64,000 nt of DNA from Streptomyces sp. RKAG293 (GCF_023701745.1 NZ_JAJOZB010000001.1:124001-188000), one strand, 5' to 3'; positions 37,297-46,491 are shown, counted from the first letter of the stretch. Translations and numbers: made by a program. Notes: generated from the sequence alone by a model not told the origin.

Positions 37297-38034
37297 TCAC
37301 GCGTTCTCCCCCGCGGCGGCCTGCAGTTCGGCGAGCCGCTGACGAGCCCGTTCAAGCAGCTTCCGAGGACTGTCGGTCTTGGGCGCCGCGTGGACGAATC
37401 GCCGGTAGCAGTCCGCTGCCCGCCCGGTGCGGCCAGCGGCGTCGTGGCACACCCCTTCCCAGTAGTGGGCGGTATGCGCATCCGGGTCGAGCCGTGCGGC
37501 CTTGCGCGCTGCCGCGATCGCGAGTGCCAGATCGCCTTCTCCCAACTTCTCGCGGTGCTCAGCCATCGCGGCCGCGTACTCCAGCAGCGCGCCGATGTCC
37601 TCGGGCGCCGTTCGGACGGTGTCCGCGGCGCTGGAGAGCCGTTGCCGGACCGCCAGCGCCGCTCGGCGTGCCCGCCCACACTTGGGGCACCGTCCGGGCG
37701 GCCCCGCCGCCGCTGACAGCCGCAGATCCTCGTACCAGTACCGCTGCTGTTCCGCAGGCCACACGAACGCTGTACCGCACTCCCGGCAGCGAAGCCCCTG
37801 ATTCACGTAGAAGTACTTCGGGGGACGGCAGTGCGAGCAGAACCGGCTCTGCCGTGACGGGTCGCCGCGTACGGCTCCCTGCGCCAGGTCGGGCCGGAAC
37901 TTCAGGTCGTAACCGTTCGGGAACCTATAGGGAATCATCCCGTAGAGCTGATGTTCCACCAGTTGGAAGCCACCGCCCCGGCGGCTGGCTCTGTCGCCCC
38001 GCAGACGACGGATGAGTATTTTCAGCACCAGCAT
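37297..38034 (-). CDS. Zinc-ribbon and TPR protein
   Basis: 245 residues from ATG 38034. Two zinc-ribbon-type pairs: CSHC (FCSHCRPPKYFY) with CRECGTAFVWPAEQQRYWYE, the pattern of the zf-trcl probable zinc-binding domain, and CPKCGRARRAALAVRQRL. The C-terminal ~100 residues form TPR-like helices (DPDAHTAHYWEGVCHDAAGR with TGRAADCYRRFVHAAP). It is probably cytoplasmic, binding zinc and protein partners. No enzyme motif. The nearest same-strand neighbour upstream is the propeller gene ending at 38104. Confidence 0.75.
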   Translation of the reverse strand: MLVLKILIRRLRGDRASRRGGGFQLVEHQLYGMIPYRFPNGYDLKFRPDLAQGAVRGDPSRQSRFCSHCRPPKYFYVNQGLRCRECGTAFVWPAEQQRYWYEDLRLSAAAGPPGRCPKCGRARRAALAVRQRLSSAADTVRTAPEDIGALLEYAAAMAEHREKLGEGDLALAIAAARKAARLDPDAHTAHYWEGVCHDAAGRTGRAADCYRRFVHAAPKTDSPRKLLERARQRLAELQAAAGENA

Positions 38035-38103
38035 TTTCGGGCCGCACCGCAGCCTTTCAGCGATCAGTGTGACGGGTCGGACACCCGACCGTCCCCGGAG
38101 CGG

Positions 38104-39465
38104 CTACGGCACGATCGACGTGTAAACCTGGCCGTCAACTCCCCAGGAGATGAAGTTCTCCTGTGTGTTGATGCACTGCGCCAGAAATGGGGACGATACA
38201 ACCGGCCCGCATCCGATATCAGGACGGTTCACGATCACCGTGGTCAACTGGTACAGGTCAGCCACACGGAACGGAACGAAGGGGGTGGACTGTCCGACGC
38301 ATCCGCCCTTCTTCGGGTCGGGCGGGTTGATAAAAGAAGTCGGGCCGGCATGATCCGCTAGAGAAATATCGCTGATCCATATTTCGTATTTCTGGCCGTT
38401 CTGGTTGCAGTTGTTCACGAAGTAGGAGTTGATCCTCCTCACGGTGTCCATGCTGGTGCTTGCACCAGGGGCCATCGGGCGGCCGGTGTCAACGAGCCGA
38501 CCGCCGTCGGTGACTGTCCACAGATGGCCATTGGTGCCGTGGTAGGACATCTCGAAATTAGCGGCACCCAAGGCGATGAACTGTGCGGCGATCGAGGGGC
38601 TGGTGCCGTGGGCGACGGGCAGGTTGGCGGAGTTGCCGCCCGGGACGTTGCGGTTGCCACCGTCGCCGACCTCGGCGAGGTTGCCGTCCCAGGAGTTGAT
38701 AACGGTCTCGTAGCCGCCGTTGCGCAGCCCGGTGATGGACGGACTGGTGCCCGGCCACATGGTGGCGGTGGTGTCGGTGGTGACGCCGGCGGAGTCGTAG
38801 GTGATCAGGTGGTTGGTGGTGTCGCCTTCGAAGGCGATCTTCCAGCCTCCTGATGGGCTGGCGGCTATGGACGGGCTGGAGGCGGGGATGTGCCCGATGG
38901 GGTGGGAGGTACCACCGGGGATCCCGGCGTCCTGTGAATACAGTTTGCCATCGGAGCCGACGAACGCGATCTCGTAACCACCGAACCCCAAGTGCACGAT
39001 CGCCGGACTCATTCCGGTGTTCATAGCCGAATCGGTCTCGATCGCCGTACCGTCGGAGTCCAGCGTCCACAGCCGGCTGTCGGGCGCCTGGAACGCCAGC
39101 ATCCAGTGACCGCTGTCGTCCGACGCGATCGCCGGGCTGGTGCCCGGCTGCACCCTCCGACCTGTGCTCTTGAAGATGGCCTGCTCCGGAGTGGCCAGAT
39201 CGAGCATCCCGTTGCTGTCCTGGATCGCCCATTGGGCACCGCTGACAGCAGGAGTCGTCCCAGGCGCCATCGCGGGGTTGAATCCTGCTCGCGTGACCGC
39301 GTCGAAGGGGGAATCACGGTACGAGAAAGTTCCCCCGGGAGCCTGATAAGCGACGCTGTCCGGCTGTACGACGATACCCGAATCTGCCGTCGCGTTCGGA
39401 ACTCCCAGCATCGTCGCAGCCAGCGCCGCACCACAGGCCAGTCCAACCCGGGTCATCGAGCGCAT
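38104..39465 (-). CDS. Secreted propeller-repeat protein with Cys-containing tail
   Basis: 453 residues from ATG 39465 with AGGA 5 bases upstream. The signal peptide is about 1-29 (ACGAALAATMLGVPNATA). Residues about 45-330 form seven blades of the TSPxIA...GG...AF type. Three of them (SDGKLYSQDAGIPGGTSHPI, GGWKIAFEGDTTNHLITYDS, DGNLAEVGDGGNRN) are nearly identical to blades in the metalloprotease and the 911-residue protein. The last ~120 residues are different, with four Cys (NNCNQNGQKYEIWISDI, KKGGCVGQSTPF, NRPDIGCGPVVSS, LAQCINTQ) and no recognised fold. Possibly an extracellular lectin or inhibitor. A TGGAAC pair lies about 170 bp upstream. Confidence 0.82.
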   Translation of the reverse strand: MRSMTRVGLACGAALAATMLGVPNATADSGIVVQPDSVAYQAPGGTFSYRDSPFDAVTRAGFNPAMAPGTTPAVSGAQWAIQDSNGMLDLATPEQAIFKSTGRRVQPGTSPAIASDDSGHWMLAFQAPDSRLWTLDSDGTAIETDSAMNTGMSPAIVHLGFGGYEIAFVGSDGKLYSQDAGIPGGTSHPIGHIPASSPSIAASPSGGWKIAFEGDTTNHLITYDSAGVTTDTTATMWPGTSPSITGLRNGGYETVINSWDGNLAEVGDGGNRNVPGGNSANLPVAHGTSPSIAAQFIALGAANFEMSYHGTNGHLWTVTDGGRLVDTGRPMAPGASTSMDTVRRINSYFVNNCNQNGQKYEIWISDISLADHAGPTSFINPPDPKKGGCVGQSTPFVPFRVADLYQLTTVIVNRPDIGCGPVVSSPFLAQCINTQENFISWGVDGQVYTSIVP

Positions 39466-40056
39466 GGGATTCCTGGATCCCTGAGAACGAACTCTTCGTC
39501 TCAACATTATTTTTCGAACCTTATCGGTAGAGTGAAAATCACCGTGGCGAAAGACTCCTGCCCCTGCGGCAGTCCATAAGTCCGGCCGCCTCCCGTGTCC
39601 AGTGGACAACGAGGCAACCGCGCAATTGAAAGGCGTTCCACGACGTTCCATCATCCGATCGGATTTTGAACGCTCCCTCGAACGCCGTCATCCGACACAT
39701 TCCGTCGACAATCCTGCCCGCGCCGACCGGTGACGCTCCTGCTCGAAATGGGAACAGCACAGAACGCACCGGAACGCAGGTGATACGCCCGCGCTCCAGC
39801 CCCAGCCAGCCACGACATGACCGGCTTGACCTTCGAATCCCGCAACATCTCGGTGCGGAACAACGGCGTCCGGTCCACCGCCGCTCCCGTGACTGCGGAC
39901 AGCCTCACCGGTCCGGACTTCTCCTGCCCGGACCCTGTCTTTCAGAGGGCGTTGAGTCCCGTTCCGGATGATCTGGCGTCACCAGTTCGTTAGTGATGGG
40001 ACGGTTCCGTCCGAGCGTCATGTCGTGTGCATGATGGGGTTGTTGGCGTGGAACGG
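39466..40056 (+). other. Intergenic region with TGGAAC pair and small frame
   Basis: 590 bases between the propeller gene and IS5 debris. GTTCCACGACGTTCCATC at 39634-39651 is the spaced TGGAAC pair on the minus (gene) strand. A 58-residue frame (ATG 39817 to TAG 39993: MTGLTFESRNISVRNNGVRS ...) may be the start of a lost gene. No other feature is seen. Confidence 0.35.
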
Positions 40057-40901
40057 ATGCCGTACTCAGCCGACTTGTCCGACGAACAGTGGGCGTTGCT
40101 CGAGCCGCTGGTCACCGCGTGGAAGCAGGAGCGGGTGGCACGGTCGGCGACCGGTGATCCGAGCTCCTGCGACCTGCGGGAAGTCGTGAACGCGCTGCTC
40201 TACCAGAACCGGACGGGCTGTCAGTGGCGGCTCCTGCCACCCGACTTGCCGGCCTGGTCGGCGGTGTTCTACTACTTCACTCTGTGGCGCGAGGATGGCC
40301 TAGATAGGCGGATCCAGGAGATCCTGCGCTGCCAGGTGCGGGAGCGGGCCAGACGATTAGAGGACCCGTCCCTGGTGATCATCGACACCAGTCCGTCCGC
40401 GCGGCGGCCGGGGTGCCGAAGGCGACGACGGGACTGGACGCGAACAAGAAGACGCCGGGCAGGAAGCGTGGACTCGCCGTCGACATTTTGGGCGTGATCA
40501 TCGGTGTGGTGGTCCTGCCGGCCAGTGCGCACGACAACGAGGCCGGCATCGCCCTGCTGGACCAGGCGCCCGAGCGGTGCGGGATGCGCCTGGAGAAGGC
40601 CCTGGTCGACCAGGGCTTCAAGGACGCCGTGATCATCCACGGCGCGGTGAACGACATCACCGTCGAAGTGGTCCGCCGCAACCCCGACGACCAGGGCAAA
40701 GCCTTCGTGCCACAGCCCATCCGGTGGCGGGTGGAACAGGTCAATGGGACCCTCATGCTCCACCGCCGCCTCGCCCGCGAATACGACCACCGGCCCGACA
40801 ACGCCGCCTCCCGCGTCTACTGGGCCTCCACCGCCGGCATGCTCCGCCGTCTCACCACCACCACCCCCACCAGGCGAGACGCCATGGAGCTGGCCGCGTG
40901 A
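40057..40901 (+). pseudogene. IS5-family transposase with one frameshift
   Basis: ATG 40057 opens PYSADLSDEQWALLEPLVTA, CDLREVVNALLYQNRTGCQW and RLLPPDLPAWSAVFYYFTLW, the N-terminal blocks of IS5 (IS1373/IS427-like) transposases. At 40388 CC stands where CCC would keep the frame of IIDTQSVRAA (first Asp). The second half, KATTGLDANKKTPGRKRGLA with FKDAVIIHGAVNDITVEVVR and RWRVEQVNGTLMLHRRLARE (Glu), follows in the new frame. Otherwise complete. Confidence 0.8.
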
Positions 40902-41295
40902 ACGTCACCGAACTCCTTGGAACTCCTCAGCGAACAGCACGAACAGGCCAGCGCGCACAGGCGACCTGCGACAGCAGCTCCAGGAGCTGACCGCAGCCCT
41001 CACCGAGGCCGAGGGCCGACTCGCCGAGCTGGCTACCACCCGGAAGAACATCGCGAGCCTGATCCCCGCCCAAGGCACACCGCCGACCCAGCCGACCGCT
41101 GACACCTACCAACGGATCCTGACGCTGTTCAACGAGCACCCCAAACAGCCGTTTCGCGCCCGCGAGCTCCACGAATTGCTCGGCCTGCCCACCGGCGAGG
41201 CCACGGTGAACGTCACCCGCTCCCGCCTCGGGCGACTCGTCCGCCAAGGCATCCTCATCCAGCCCGGACGCGGCCAATACGAGAAACGGACTTAA
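40900..41295 (+). pseudogene. wHTH-type accessory protein with frameshifts near its start
   Basis: GTG 40899 reads NVTELL, a second frame LLSEQHEQASA, and a third RTGDLRQQLQELTAALTEAE, GRLAELATTRKNIASLIPAQ, then NEHPKQPFRARELHELLGLP, NVTRSRLGRLVRQGILIQPG and ends at 41295. A coiled coil followed by a winged-helix-like C-terminus resembles proteins often found directly after IS5 transposases in Streptomyces. Two small indels break the first 25 codons; from about 40950 on it is intact. Confidence 0.5.
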
Positions 41296-41326
41296 CGCCC
41301 TCTTAGGCAAGGGCCCCAGGCGCAGG

Positions 41327-41358
41327 GCGGCGCCCGGCGGTGTTCCGCCGGGCGCCGC
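41327..41358. terminator. Hairpin terminator, 14-bp perfect stem
   Basis: GCGGCGCCCGGCGG, loop TGTT, CCGCCGGGCGCCGC. It sits 14 bp after the stop of the 911-residue protein gene (read from the minus strand) and 32 bp after the plus-strand accessory frame. Confidence 0.75.
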
Positions 41359-41371
41359 GTGGTGCGGGGTG

Positions 41372-44107
41372 TTACTTGGCGAGAGTGGCGTTCGTGTTCT
41401 TGGCGAGGACGATTCCGGTGTCGTGGCCAGCGTTCTCGTCCGAGGAGGCGGTCCGCAGGTGGTCGCCGGTGCCGTGGAAGGCCATTTCGAAGCCGCCGCC
41501 GGGCAGCGCCACGATGGTGGGGCTGGTGCCGGGGGCGATGGGGAGGTTGTTGGCGACGTTGCGGTTGCCGCCGTCGCCGACCTCGGCGAGGTTGCCGTCC
41601 CAGGCGTTGATGACGGTCTCGTAGCCGCCGGTGGCCAGAGCGGTGATGGCTGGGCTGGTCGCGGGCCACATGATGGCCGTAGTGTCGACCGTGGTGCCGT
41701 GGGAGTCGTAGGTGACCAGGTGGTTGGTGGTGTTGCCCTCGAAGGCGATCTTCCAACCGCCGTTGGCGTCGGCGGCGATGGCCGGGCTGGAGGCGGGGAT
41801 GTGGCCGATGGGGTGCGAGGTACCACCGGGGATCCCGGCGTCCTGCGAGTACAGCTTGCCATCCGAGCCGACGAACGCGATCTCGTAGCCGCCCGTCGAC
41901 AGGTGCGCGATCGACGGACTCGTGCCGGTGTTCATCGCGGAGTTGGTCTTAATAGTGTTGCCCGCCGAGTCAAGCGTCCACAGCCGGCTGGTGTCGTCCT
42001 GGAAGGTGACCATCCACCCACCAGCACTGTCCGCCGCGATCGACGGACTGGTACCAGGCCACAACTTGTGCCCGGCGTCGGTGCCTTTGGCGCCACTCTT
42101 GCCCGCCAGCCACAGGTTGCCGTTGGTGCCGACGAACGCGGTCTGGTAGCCGCCGTTCGACAGACGGACGGTGGCAGGGGTGGTGCCAGCCTTGATGACG
42201 GCGCCCAGGTCCTGAGCGAAGCCGTCGGTGGCCGGGGAGGAGAGGTGACCAGCGCTGTTCTGGTAGGCGAAGTGGTCGAAGGTGGTCCAGCCTTCGAAAC
42301 CGACGGGGGTACTGGCCTGCCCGTGGGTGTTGAGGCCGCCGGTGGAGTAGTTGCGGACGGTGTTGTTGGCGGCGTCGAGGCCGACCAACTCGATGCCGCC
42401 AGCGCCGCCGCCTTCCTTGACCGCGGAGACGGCGTGGACAGTGCCGGGAATCTGAGTCCAGGAGGTGCCCTGGTTGAGCGTCTGGAAGGTGCGATTGGCG
42501 GCGTCTGTGGCGAAGAGGTTGACGCGACCGCTCGAGTCGGTGCTCATGGTGACGGCGGTGAGTGACCCGGTGTGGGGGACCGCGGTCCAGGTGGTGAAGG
42601 TGTTGGCGTTGGCGCCGGTCTGCTGGGCGTGGAAGGCGCTGCCGGAACTGTTGACGCCGAACAGCTCGACCTTGCCGTCCTTGTTGGTCACCGCGGAGAC
42701 CTGGGTGAGTGCGCCGTCCACGGTCGTCCAAGGAGTCCAGTTATCGACCGAGGGGACGGCCGGGACGGGTGCCCGCGAGGAGACGTAGTCGCCGTTGACG
42801 ATCTGCTGGGTGGTGAGGATGGTGCCGGCGGTGGAAGTTCCGATGACCTGCAGGCTGCCGTTCTGGTTGCGGGCGACCCCGATCGAGTTGAACGTCCCGC
42901 CGCCGAGGCGGGTCCACGGAGACCAAGTGCCGTCATTGCCGGCGGTCAACTGCCAGCGCAGGTGGATGTTGCCAGTGTTGTCAAGGCCGAACATCTCGAC
43001 ACGGCCATCGCTATTGGTGGCGGAGGCCACGGACTTCAGGGTGACGCCGGCAGCGCTCTTCCAGCCGCCGAAGGTGGCAGCACCGAGGTTACCGTCATGG
43101 TCGGGAGTGAAGGCACCCAAGGCGACCGCACCCGAGACCGGATCAACCGTGACGGTCTCGATCGGCTTGAACACCTCGTCGCTGCCCGACTCGACCGCGG
43201 TGGCGACCTTGGAGCCCACCGGGGACGCGGCCGGCATCAGCTGACTCAGCGCAGCTGTGGCGAGCGGGGAACTCGTGGAAGCCACTGCCTGGTCGCTGGC
43301 GATGGTGTAGTCGCTCAGCGTGGGCATGGTGACGTGGAATCCGTCGTACGACCCCGTCACGGTGAAGGGGTTCGACCCGATGTTCCCGGTCGTGGTGGCC
43401 GGGACAAGGGTCGCGGGGTTGGTCGGGAACGGGATCTGGTAGCCGAAGCAGTGACCGATCCCGTCCACTTCGCCCGGGTTCAGAGTCCGGCCCGAGATGG
43501 GGAAGACACCGCACTTAGGGGCCTGCTTGGCCACGACCTCCTGATTGGCCTGGATCAGGTCCGTGGTCAGGATGTCGGTGTGCTGGCCGGCCTTGGCAGA
43601 GGCGAAAAGGGCGATCGGGCCGACGATGTTGAGGTCGAAGCCCAGCTGGTCCTGCGCCTTCGGGGTCTGCTCTGCGGGAATGTCGGCCTTGACGTCGGTC
43701 ACCGTCTTGACGGCCATGTTCACGAAGGCAGCGAGCTGGTCCGGGGTCATCGTGTCGATGTTCTCGAACTGCTCGACGGTCAGATCGGCCTCGGAGTTCA
43801 CGTTCGCCGTGACGACCGCGTCGATCTGACCAACGATCTGGGCCTGCGCTTGAGCGATCGCCGCCTTGATCGCGTCGAGTTCCGACGGTGGCTTGTTGCC
43901 AAGAACGTACAAGTTGAACAGCTGGTAAAAGGTCTGAATCTTACCCACATACCCCTGCACCGCAGCGGCATCGCCCAGGATCGTCCCCACCGGGCTAGGA
44001 GCAGCGGCGTGGGCGGGCGGAACCAGGGCGATCGACATCGCCGCGCTCATTGCGACCGCTGTGGCAGCGCTCACGAGCCGGGAAGCACGATTCATTCGCT
44101 TGCGCAT
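41372..44107 (-). CDS. Secreted 911-residue protein: helical head, two propeller types
   Basis: ATG 44107. The signal peptide is about 1-35 (SAAMSIALVPPAHAAAP). Residues about 36-200 are mostly helical (AVQGYVGKIQTFYQLFNLYV, SELDAIKAAIAQAQAQIVGQ, LTVEQFENIDTMTPDQLAAF), followed by a small domain with two Cys. About 335-640 resembles PLL/tectonin lectin repeats (SDGRVEMFGLDNTGNIHLRW ... WSPWTRLGGG). About 640-911 holds the TSPxIA-type blades shared with the genes at 19083 and 38104. Its middle blades match the metalloprotease nearly base for base. It is probably an extracellular glycan-binding or toxin-like effector; the head domain is not recognised. A TGGAAC pair lies 53 bp upstream and a strong terminator follows. 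Confidence 0.85.
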   Translation of the reverse strand: MRKRMNRASRLVSAATAVAMSAAMSIALVPPAHAAAPSPVGTILGDAAAVQGYVGKIQTFYQLFNLYVLGNKPPSELDAIKAAIAQAQAQIVGQIDAVVTANVNSEADLTVEQFENIDTMTPDQLAAFVNMAVKTVTDVKADIPAEQTPKAQDQLGFDLNIVGPIALFASAKAGQHTDILTTDLIQANQEVVAKQAPKCGVFPISGRTLNPGEVDGIGHCFGYQIPFPTNPATLVPATTTGNIGSNPFTVTGSYDGFHVTMPTLSDYTIASDQAVASTSSPLATAALSQLMPAASPVGSKVATAVESGSDEVFKPIETVTVDPVSGAVALGAFTPDHDGNLGAATFGGWKSAAGVTLKSVASATNSDGRVEMFGLDNTGNIHLRWQLTAGNDGTWSPWTRLGGGTFNSIGVARNQNGSLQVIGTSTAGTILTTQQIVNGDYVSSRAPVPAVPSVDNWTPWTTVDGALTQVSAVTNKDGKVELFGVNSSGSAFHAQQTGANANTFTTWTAVPHTGSLTAVTMSTDSSGRVNLFATDAANRTFQTLNQGTSWTQIPGTVHAVSAVKEGGGAGGIELVGLDAANNTVRNYSTGGLNTHGQASTPVGFEGWTTFDHFAYQNSAGHLSSPATDGFAQDLGAVIKAGTTPATVRLSNGGYQTAFVGTNGNLWLAGKSGAKGTDAGHKLWPGTSPSIAADSAGGWMVTFQDDTSRLWTLDSAGNTIKTNSAMNTGTSPSIAHLSTGGYEIAFVGSDGKLYSQDAGIPGGTSHPIGHIPASSPAIAADANGGWKIAFEGNTTNHLVTYDSHGTTVDTTAIMWPATSPAITALATGGYETVINAWDGNLAEVGDGGNRNVANNLPIAPGTSPTIVALPGGGFEMAFHGTGDHLRTASSDENAGHDTGIVLAKNTNATLAK

Positions 44108-44159
44108 TCGAGTCCTGTCTGAATTGCTAGAAGCATACGAATTTTGTGCGTGCCAACCC

Positions 44160-44176
44160 GTTCCATGCCCGTTCCA
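44160..44176 (-). promoter_or_regulatory. TGGAAC direct repeat upstream of the 911-residue gene
   Basis: GTTCCATGCCCGTTCCA on the plus strand, so TGGAAC twice with an 11-bp period on the gene strand, 53-69 bp upstream of ATG 44107. The same pair precedes the lipoprotein, kinase and 38104 genes in the same orientation. GGAAC is the usual -35 core of ECF sigma promoters, but this is a hand-found motif. Confidence 0.4.
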
Positions 44177-44546
44177 GCTGGCGCCGTCGGCTTGAAGCCG
44201 ACAAGCGTCTGCATCCCCTCAAGATCCAAGTTTCCGCTTCCGTTTGCTCGGACCCAACGCTCTCCACACCTTGAACCCGTCGAAGACCGTCAGACTCCCG
44301 GTCAGGGGCACCGGATCGCAGGTCATCGTCGCCCGCTGACCAACCCGTACTCTGCCGCGTCACCGCTGGTCAGCCGACGGGGAGCCTTGAGTGTTCGCGT
44401 GCGAGATCGCCATGCGCACAGCACGCACACCTGCCGCCCTGAACGCGGACTCGCTGGAGTCGACTTCATGCCAGCGGGCCTGTGTGAGCACGGCTTTGGT
44501 GCCGAAGGCGGTCGAACACACCGATGAAGGAGGCCTTCACAGGCGG
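44177..44546. other. No recognisable gene
   Basis: 370 bases with mixed weak frames on both strands and no protein-like stretch. It probably holds debris linked to the translational-GTPase-like fragment that follows. Confidence 0.3.
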
Positions 44547-44835
44547 CGTCGCGAGACAGTTCCTGTCTGATGCCGGCCGCCGCGGCCTCACCGCACTCGG
44601 GCGGGAGCCCGGCCGGATCGACCAGGTTGACGAACTCGAGTATCTCGCCGCTGTCCGGCAGTGGTTCGAAGTCGACAGTGATCTCGGCGAACACGCGGCC
44701 CGCTCCCGTGAGCGGGCTGTGCCGGACCCGCACGCCGCGCACTGCCCGGGAAATCCTGCGGGCAGTCACCGGTTCTTCGGCCGTGGGCGTTTCACTCTCC
44801 GTGCAAGGTTTTCCGGCAACCTTCGCGCTGGCAGC
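44547..44835 (-). pseudogene. EF-G-like domain IV fragment
   Basis: The minus strand reads ASAKVAGKPCTESETPTAEE, VRVRHSPLTGAGRVFAEITV, DFEPLPDSGEILEFVNLVDP, AGLPPECGEAAAAGIRQELS. The order GxxGxVxAxIxxxPxxxGxxxEFVNxVxxGxLPxxxxxAxxxGIxxEL is that of domain IV of EF-G-type translational GTPases (including ribosomal-protection proteins). No GTPase domain is present. The remainder runs out of register. Confidence 0.45.
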
Positions 44836-44861
44836 TGGATGACTCCGACCTACGGTGAACC

Positions 44862-45102
44862 GTTCGTCAGCAGGAGAAAGAAGACGTCGTCCCGGTGGGC
44901 GAGCGTGGCGCCATCGGACGCGCCACCGTCGAAGCAGGCCAGGTCGGGACAGGGCGTCCCGGCCCAGTACCCGGTCGGCCGTTCCGAACGCCTTGCGCAG
45001 GAAGGCCGTGATCGTCTCCGCGACGCGTTTGTCCTCAAGATGATTGCGATACGGGCTGAACGCCTCGCACAGCATCCTCCGGCCCGAGAGCTCCTGGAAC
45101 AT
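44862..45102 (-). pseudogene. Frameshifted scrap of an unrecognised protein
   Basis: ATG 45102 opens FQELSGRRMLCEAFSPYRNH, KRVAETITAFLRKAFGTADR and, after a frame change, PDLACFDGGASDGATLAHRD, DVFFLLLTNGSP-stop. Protein-like but family unknown. If the single shift is an error, it would be a complete small protein of about 80 residues. Confidence 0.35.
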
Positions 45103-45225
45103 CCACTTTCGAAGGCCATCCCGTTCGGCCTCGGCCGCTCCCCCCTCGGCAGCCCCTCACCGCGCCTCGATCCGCACCGACCGGTAGCGGCGGGGGGAGC
45201 AGTCGGGCAGCCGGGCGGGGCGGGC

Positions 45226-45588
45226 TTAGGGGGCAGGGTGCGCGGAGACCACGCCGGGTACCAGGTAGCGGCAGACAGGGCACCACCACACGTCCGCCGG
45301 GAGCCCCGGCCCGGGCGGCACCGGTGGCCGGGCATCCAGCCGCACGGCGGCCACGCCTTGCGCCGGGCAGCGGGCCCCCGGAGTGCGCTCGGCGCCGGAC
45401 CGGCCCTGGTCGTGCAGGTAGCGGCCCTGCTGCTCAAGACGCCCGCACACCGGGCACCACCAGGCCCACAGTGGCGGCGCCATGATGACAGGCGGCGGCG
45501 CTGCCCACCGGCGGGCGGACTCCACATCGAACGGGAACGGCTCCCCGGGGTCGTCGACGTCGGGGTCGGGCCAGGTGGGGTCGGTCAT
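45226..45588 (-). CDS. Small Cys-rich (zinc-ribbon-like) protein
   Basis: 120 residues from ATG 45588, with GAGGAGGAGAG 4-14 bases upstream. Two matching halves, each built around WWCPVC: LWAWWCPVCGRLEQQGRYLH and DVWWCPVCRYLVPGVVSAHP. CPxC pairs suggest a single shared or two half zinc sites. The N-terminus is acidic and Pro-rich (DPTWPDPDVDDPGEPFPFD). No signal peptide. Function unknown; proteins of this kind are frequent in Streptomyces accessory regions. Confidence 0.65.
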   Translation of the reverse strand: MTDPTWPDPDVDDPGEPFPFDVESARRWAAPPPVIMAPPLWAWWCPVCGRLEQQGRYLHDQGRSGAERTPGARCPAQGVAAVRLDARPPVPPGPGLPADVWWCPVCRYLVPGVVSAHPAP

Positions 45589-45738
45589 CGCTCTCCTCCT
45601 CATCGCCGGGCATCAGCAGTCTGCACGACGATGCGAAGTGCCCCGGCCAGACGCGGACCGATCGGGGCACCCGATTTGCCGGTCCGCACCGGCGAGCTCC
45701 TTCCCACACGCCCTGGAACCGACCGCCCAGCGTCGGCG

Positions 45739-45783
45739 GCATTTTTCACTATATAGTCTGACAACACCGATTTCGTTGATAGT
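45739..45783 (+). promoter_or_regulatory. AT-rich promoter-like segment
   Basis: CATTTTTCACTATATAGTCT followed by TTTCGTTGATAGTG: a sudden AT-rich patch just before GTG 45784. TATAGT (about 45752) or GATAGT (about 45778) could be the -10 element of the SUKH gene, whose mRNA would then have a very short leader. Confidence 0.4.
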
Positions 45784-46491
45784 GTGCCCGGCCATGTGCT
45801 CACCGATACCGAACTGAACCTTCTCCATGACTTCCAGGGCAGCGTCGACGACTGGTACGCCCCGGGCTTCGAACTGTGCGACTTCGGCTGCGGGAGTGGC
45901 GGCTATCCCGAAGTGGCCGACCGCCTCCGCGTCTTCGCCCTCGCCAACGAGTCCGGTTCCACCTACGCGGTCTGGCTGCTCGACGACCGTGCCGATCTCG
46001 CGCAACTGCCCGTGGTATTCCTCGGCGACGAGGGTGGCGTTCACCTTGGGGCTCGCGACATGCGGCAGTTCTTCCGGATCGTCGCCTCCGGATGGACACC
46101 CTCCGCAAACTGGAAGGCGATCGGCTACACCGACGACCGGGGAACGGACGCCGGTCAGGGCTTCTGGCCAGCGAACGCGGCGTTCCGCGCATGGCTGCGC
46201 CGACACTTCGGTCTTGAGGCGGCAGAAGACCCCAACTCTGTCGCCGTCCTGACTCACTGGCCCGACGCCCCCATACGGAGCGCACCTGGTGGGCTCCCGC
46301 CGCGGCGCTGCCGCGCATGTTCGGTAGGTTGCTCGTTTGAGTTCCTGGCCTGGTGCTGTTCGGTGTGGGGGTCGGCGGTGGGGTGGGTTCGTGGCAGGGG
46401 TGTGGTGGGCGATCGGCAGGCCACCGATGAGTTTGGCTGGTACGTCGAGTCGTACACAGCACAACGAATTCTTACGGAGAGGGTCAGTCCC
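45784..46491 (+). CDS. SUKH/SMI1-KNR4-type protein, frame open into the next gene
   Basis: GTG 45784. Residues about 5-150 carry the SMI1/KNR4 (SUKH) fold signature: LLHDFQGSVDDWYAPGFELC, YPEVADRLRVFALANESGST, YAVWLLDDRADLAQLPVVFL with GDEG, and a C-terminal FRAWLRRHFGLEAA. SUKH proteins are often immunity proteins against secreted or contact-delivered nuclease toxins. After about residue 165 the sequence stops looking like protein (rich in Cys, Trp and Arg), yet no stop occurs before the next gene's ATG at 46492. A stop was probably lost by a small indel near 46260. No toxin gene is adjacent. Confidence 0.65.

Noticed and set aside
42572-44122. 516-residue plus-strand frame
   Set aside because: Antisense to the 911-residue secreted protein, with no family features.
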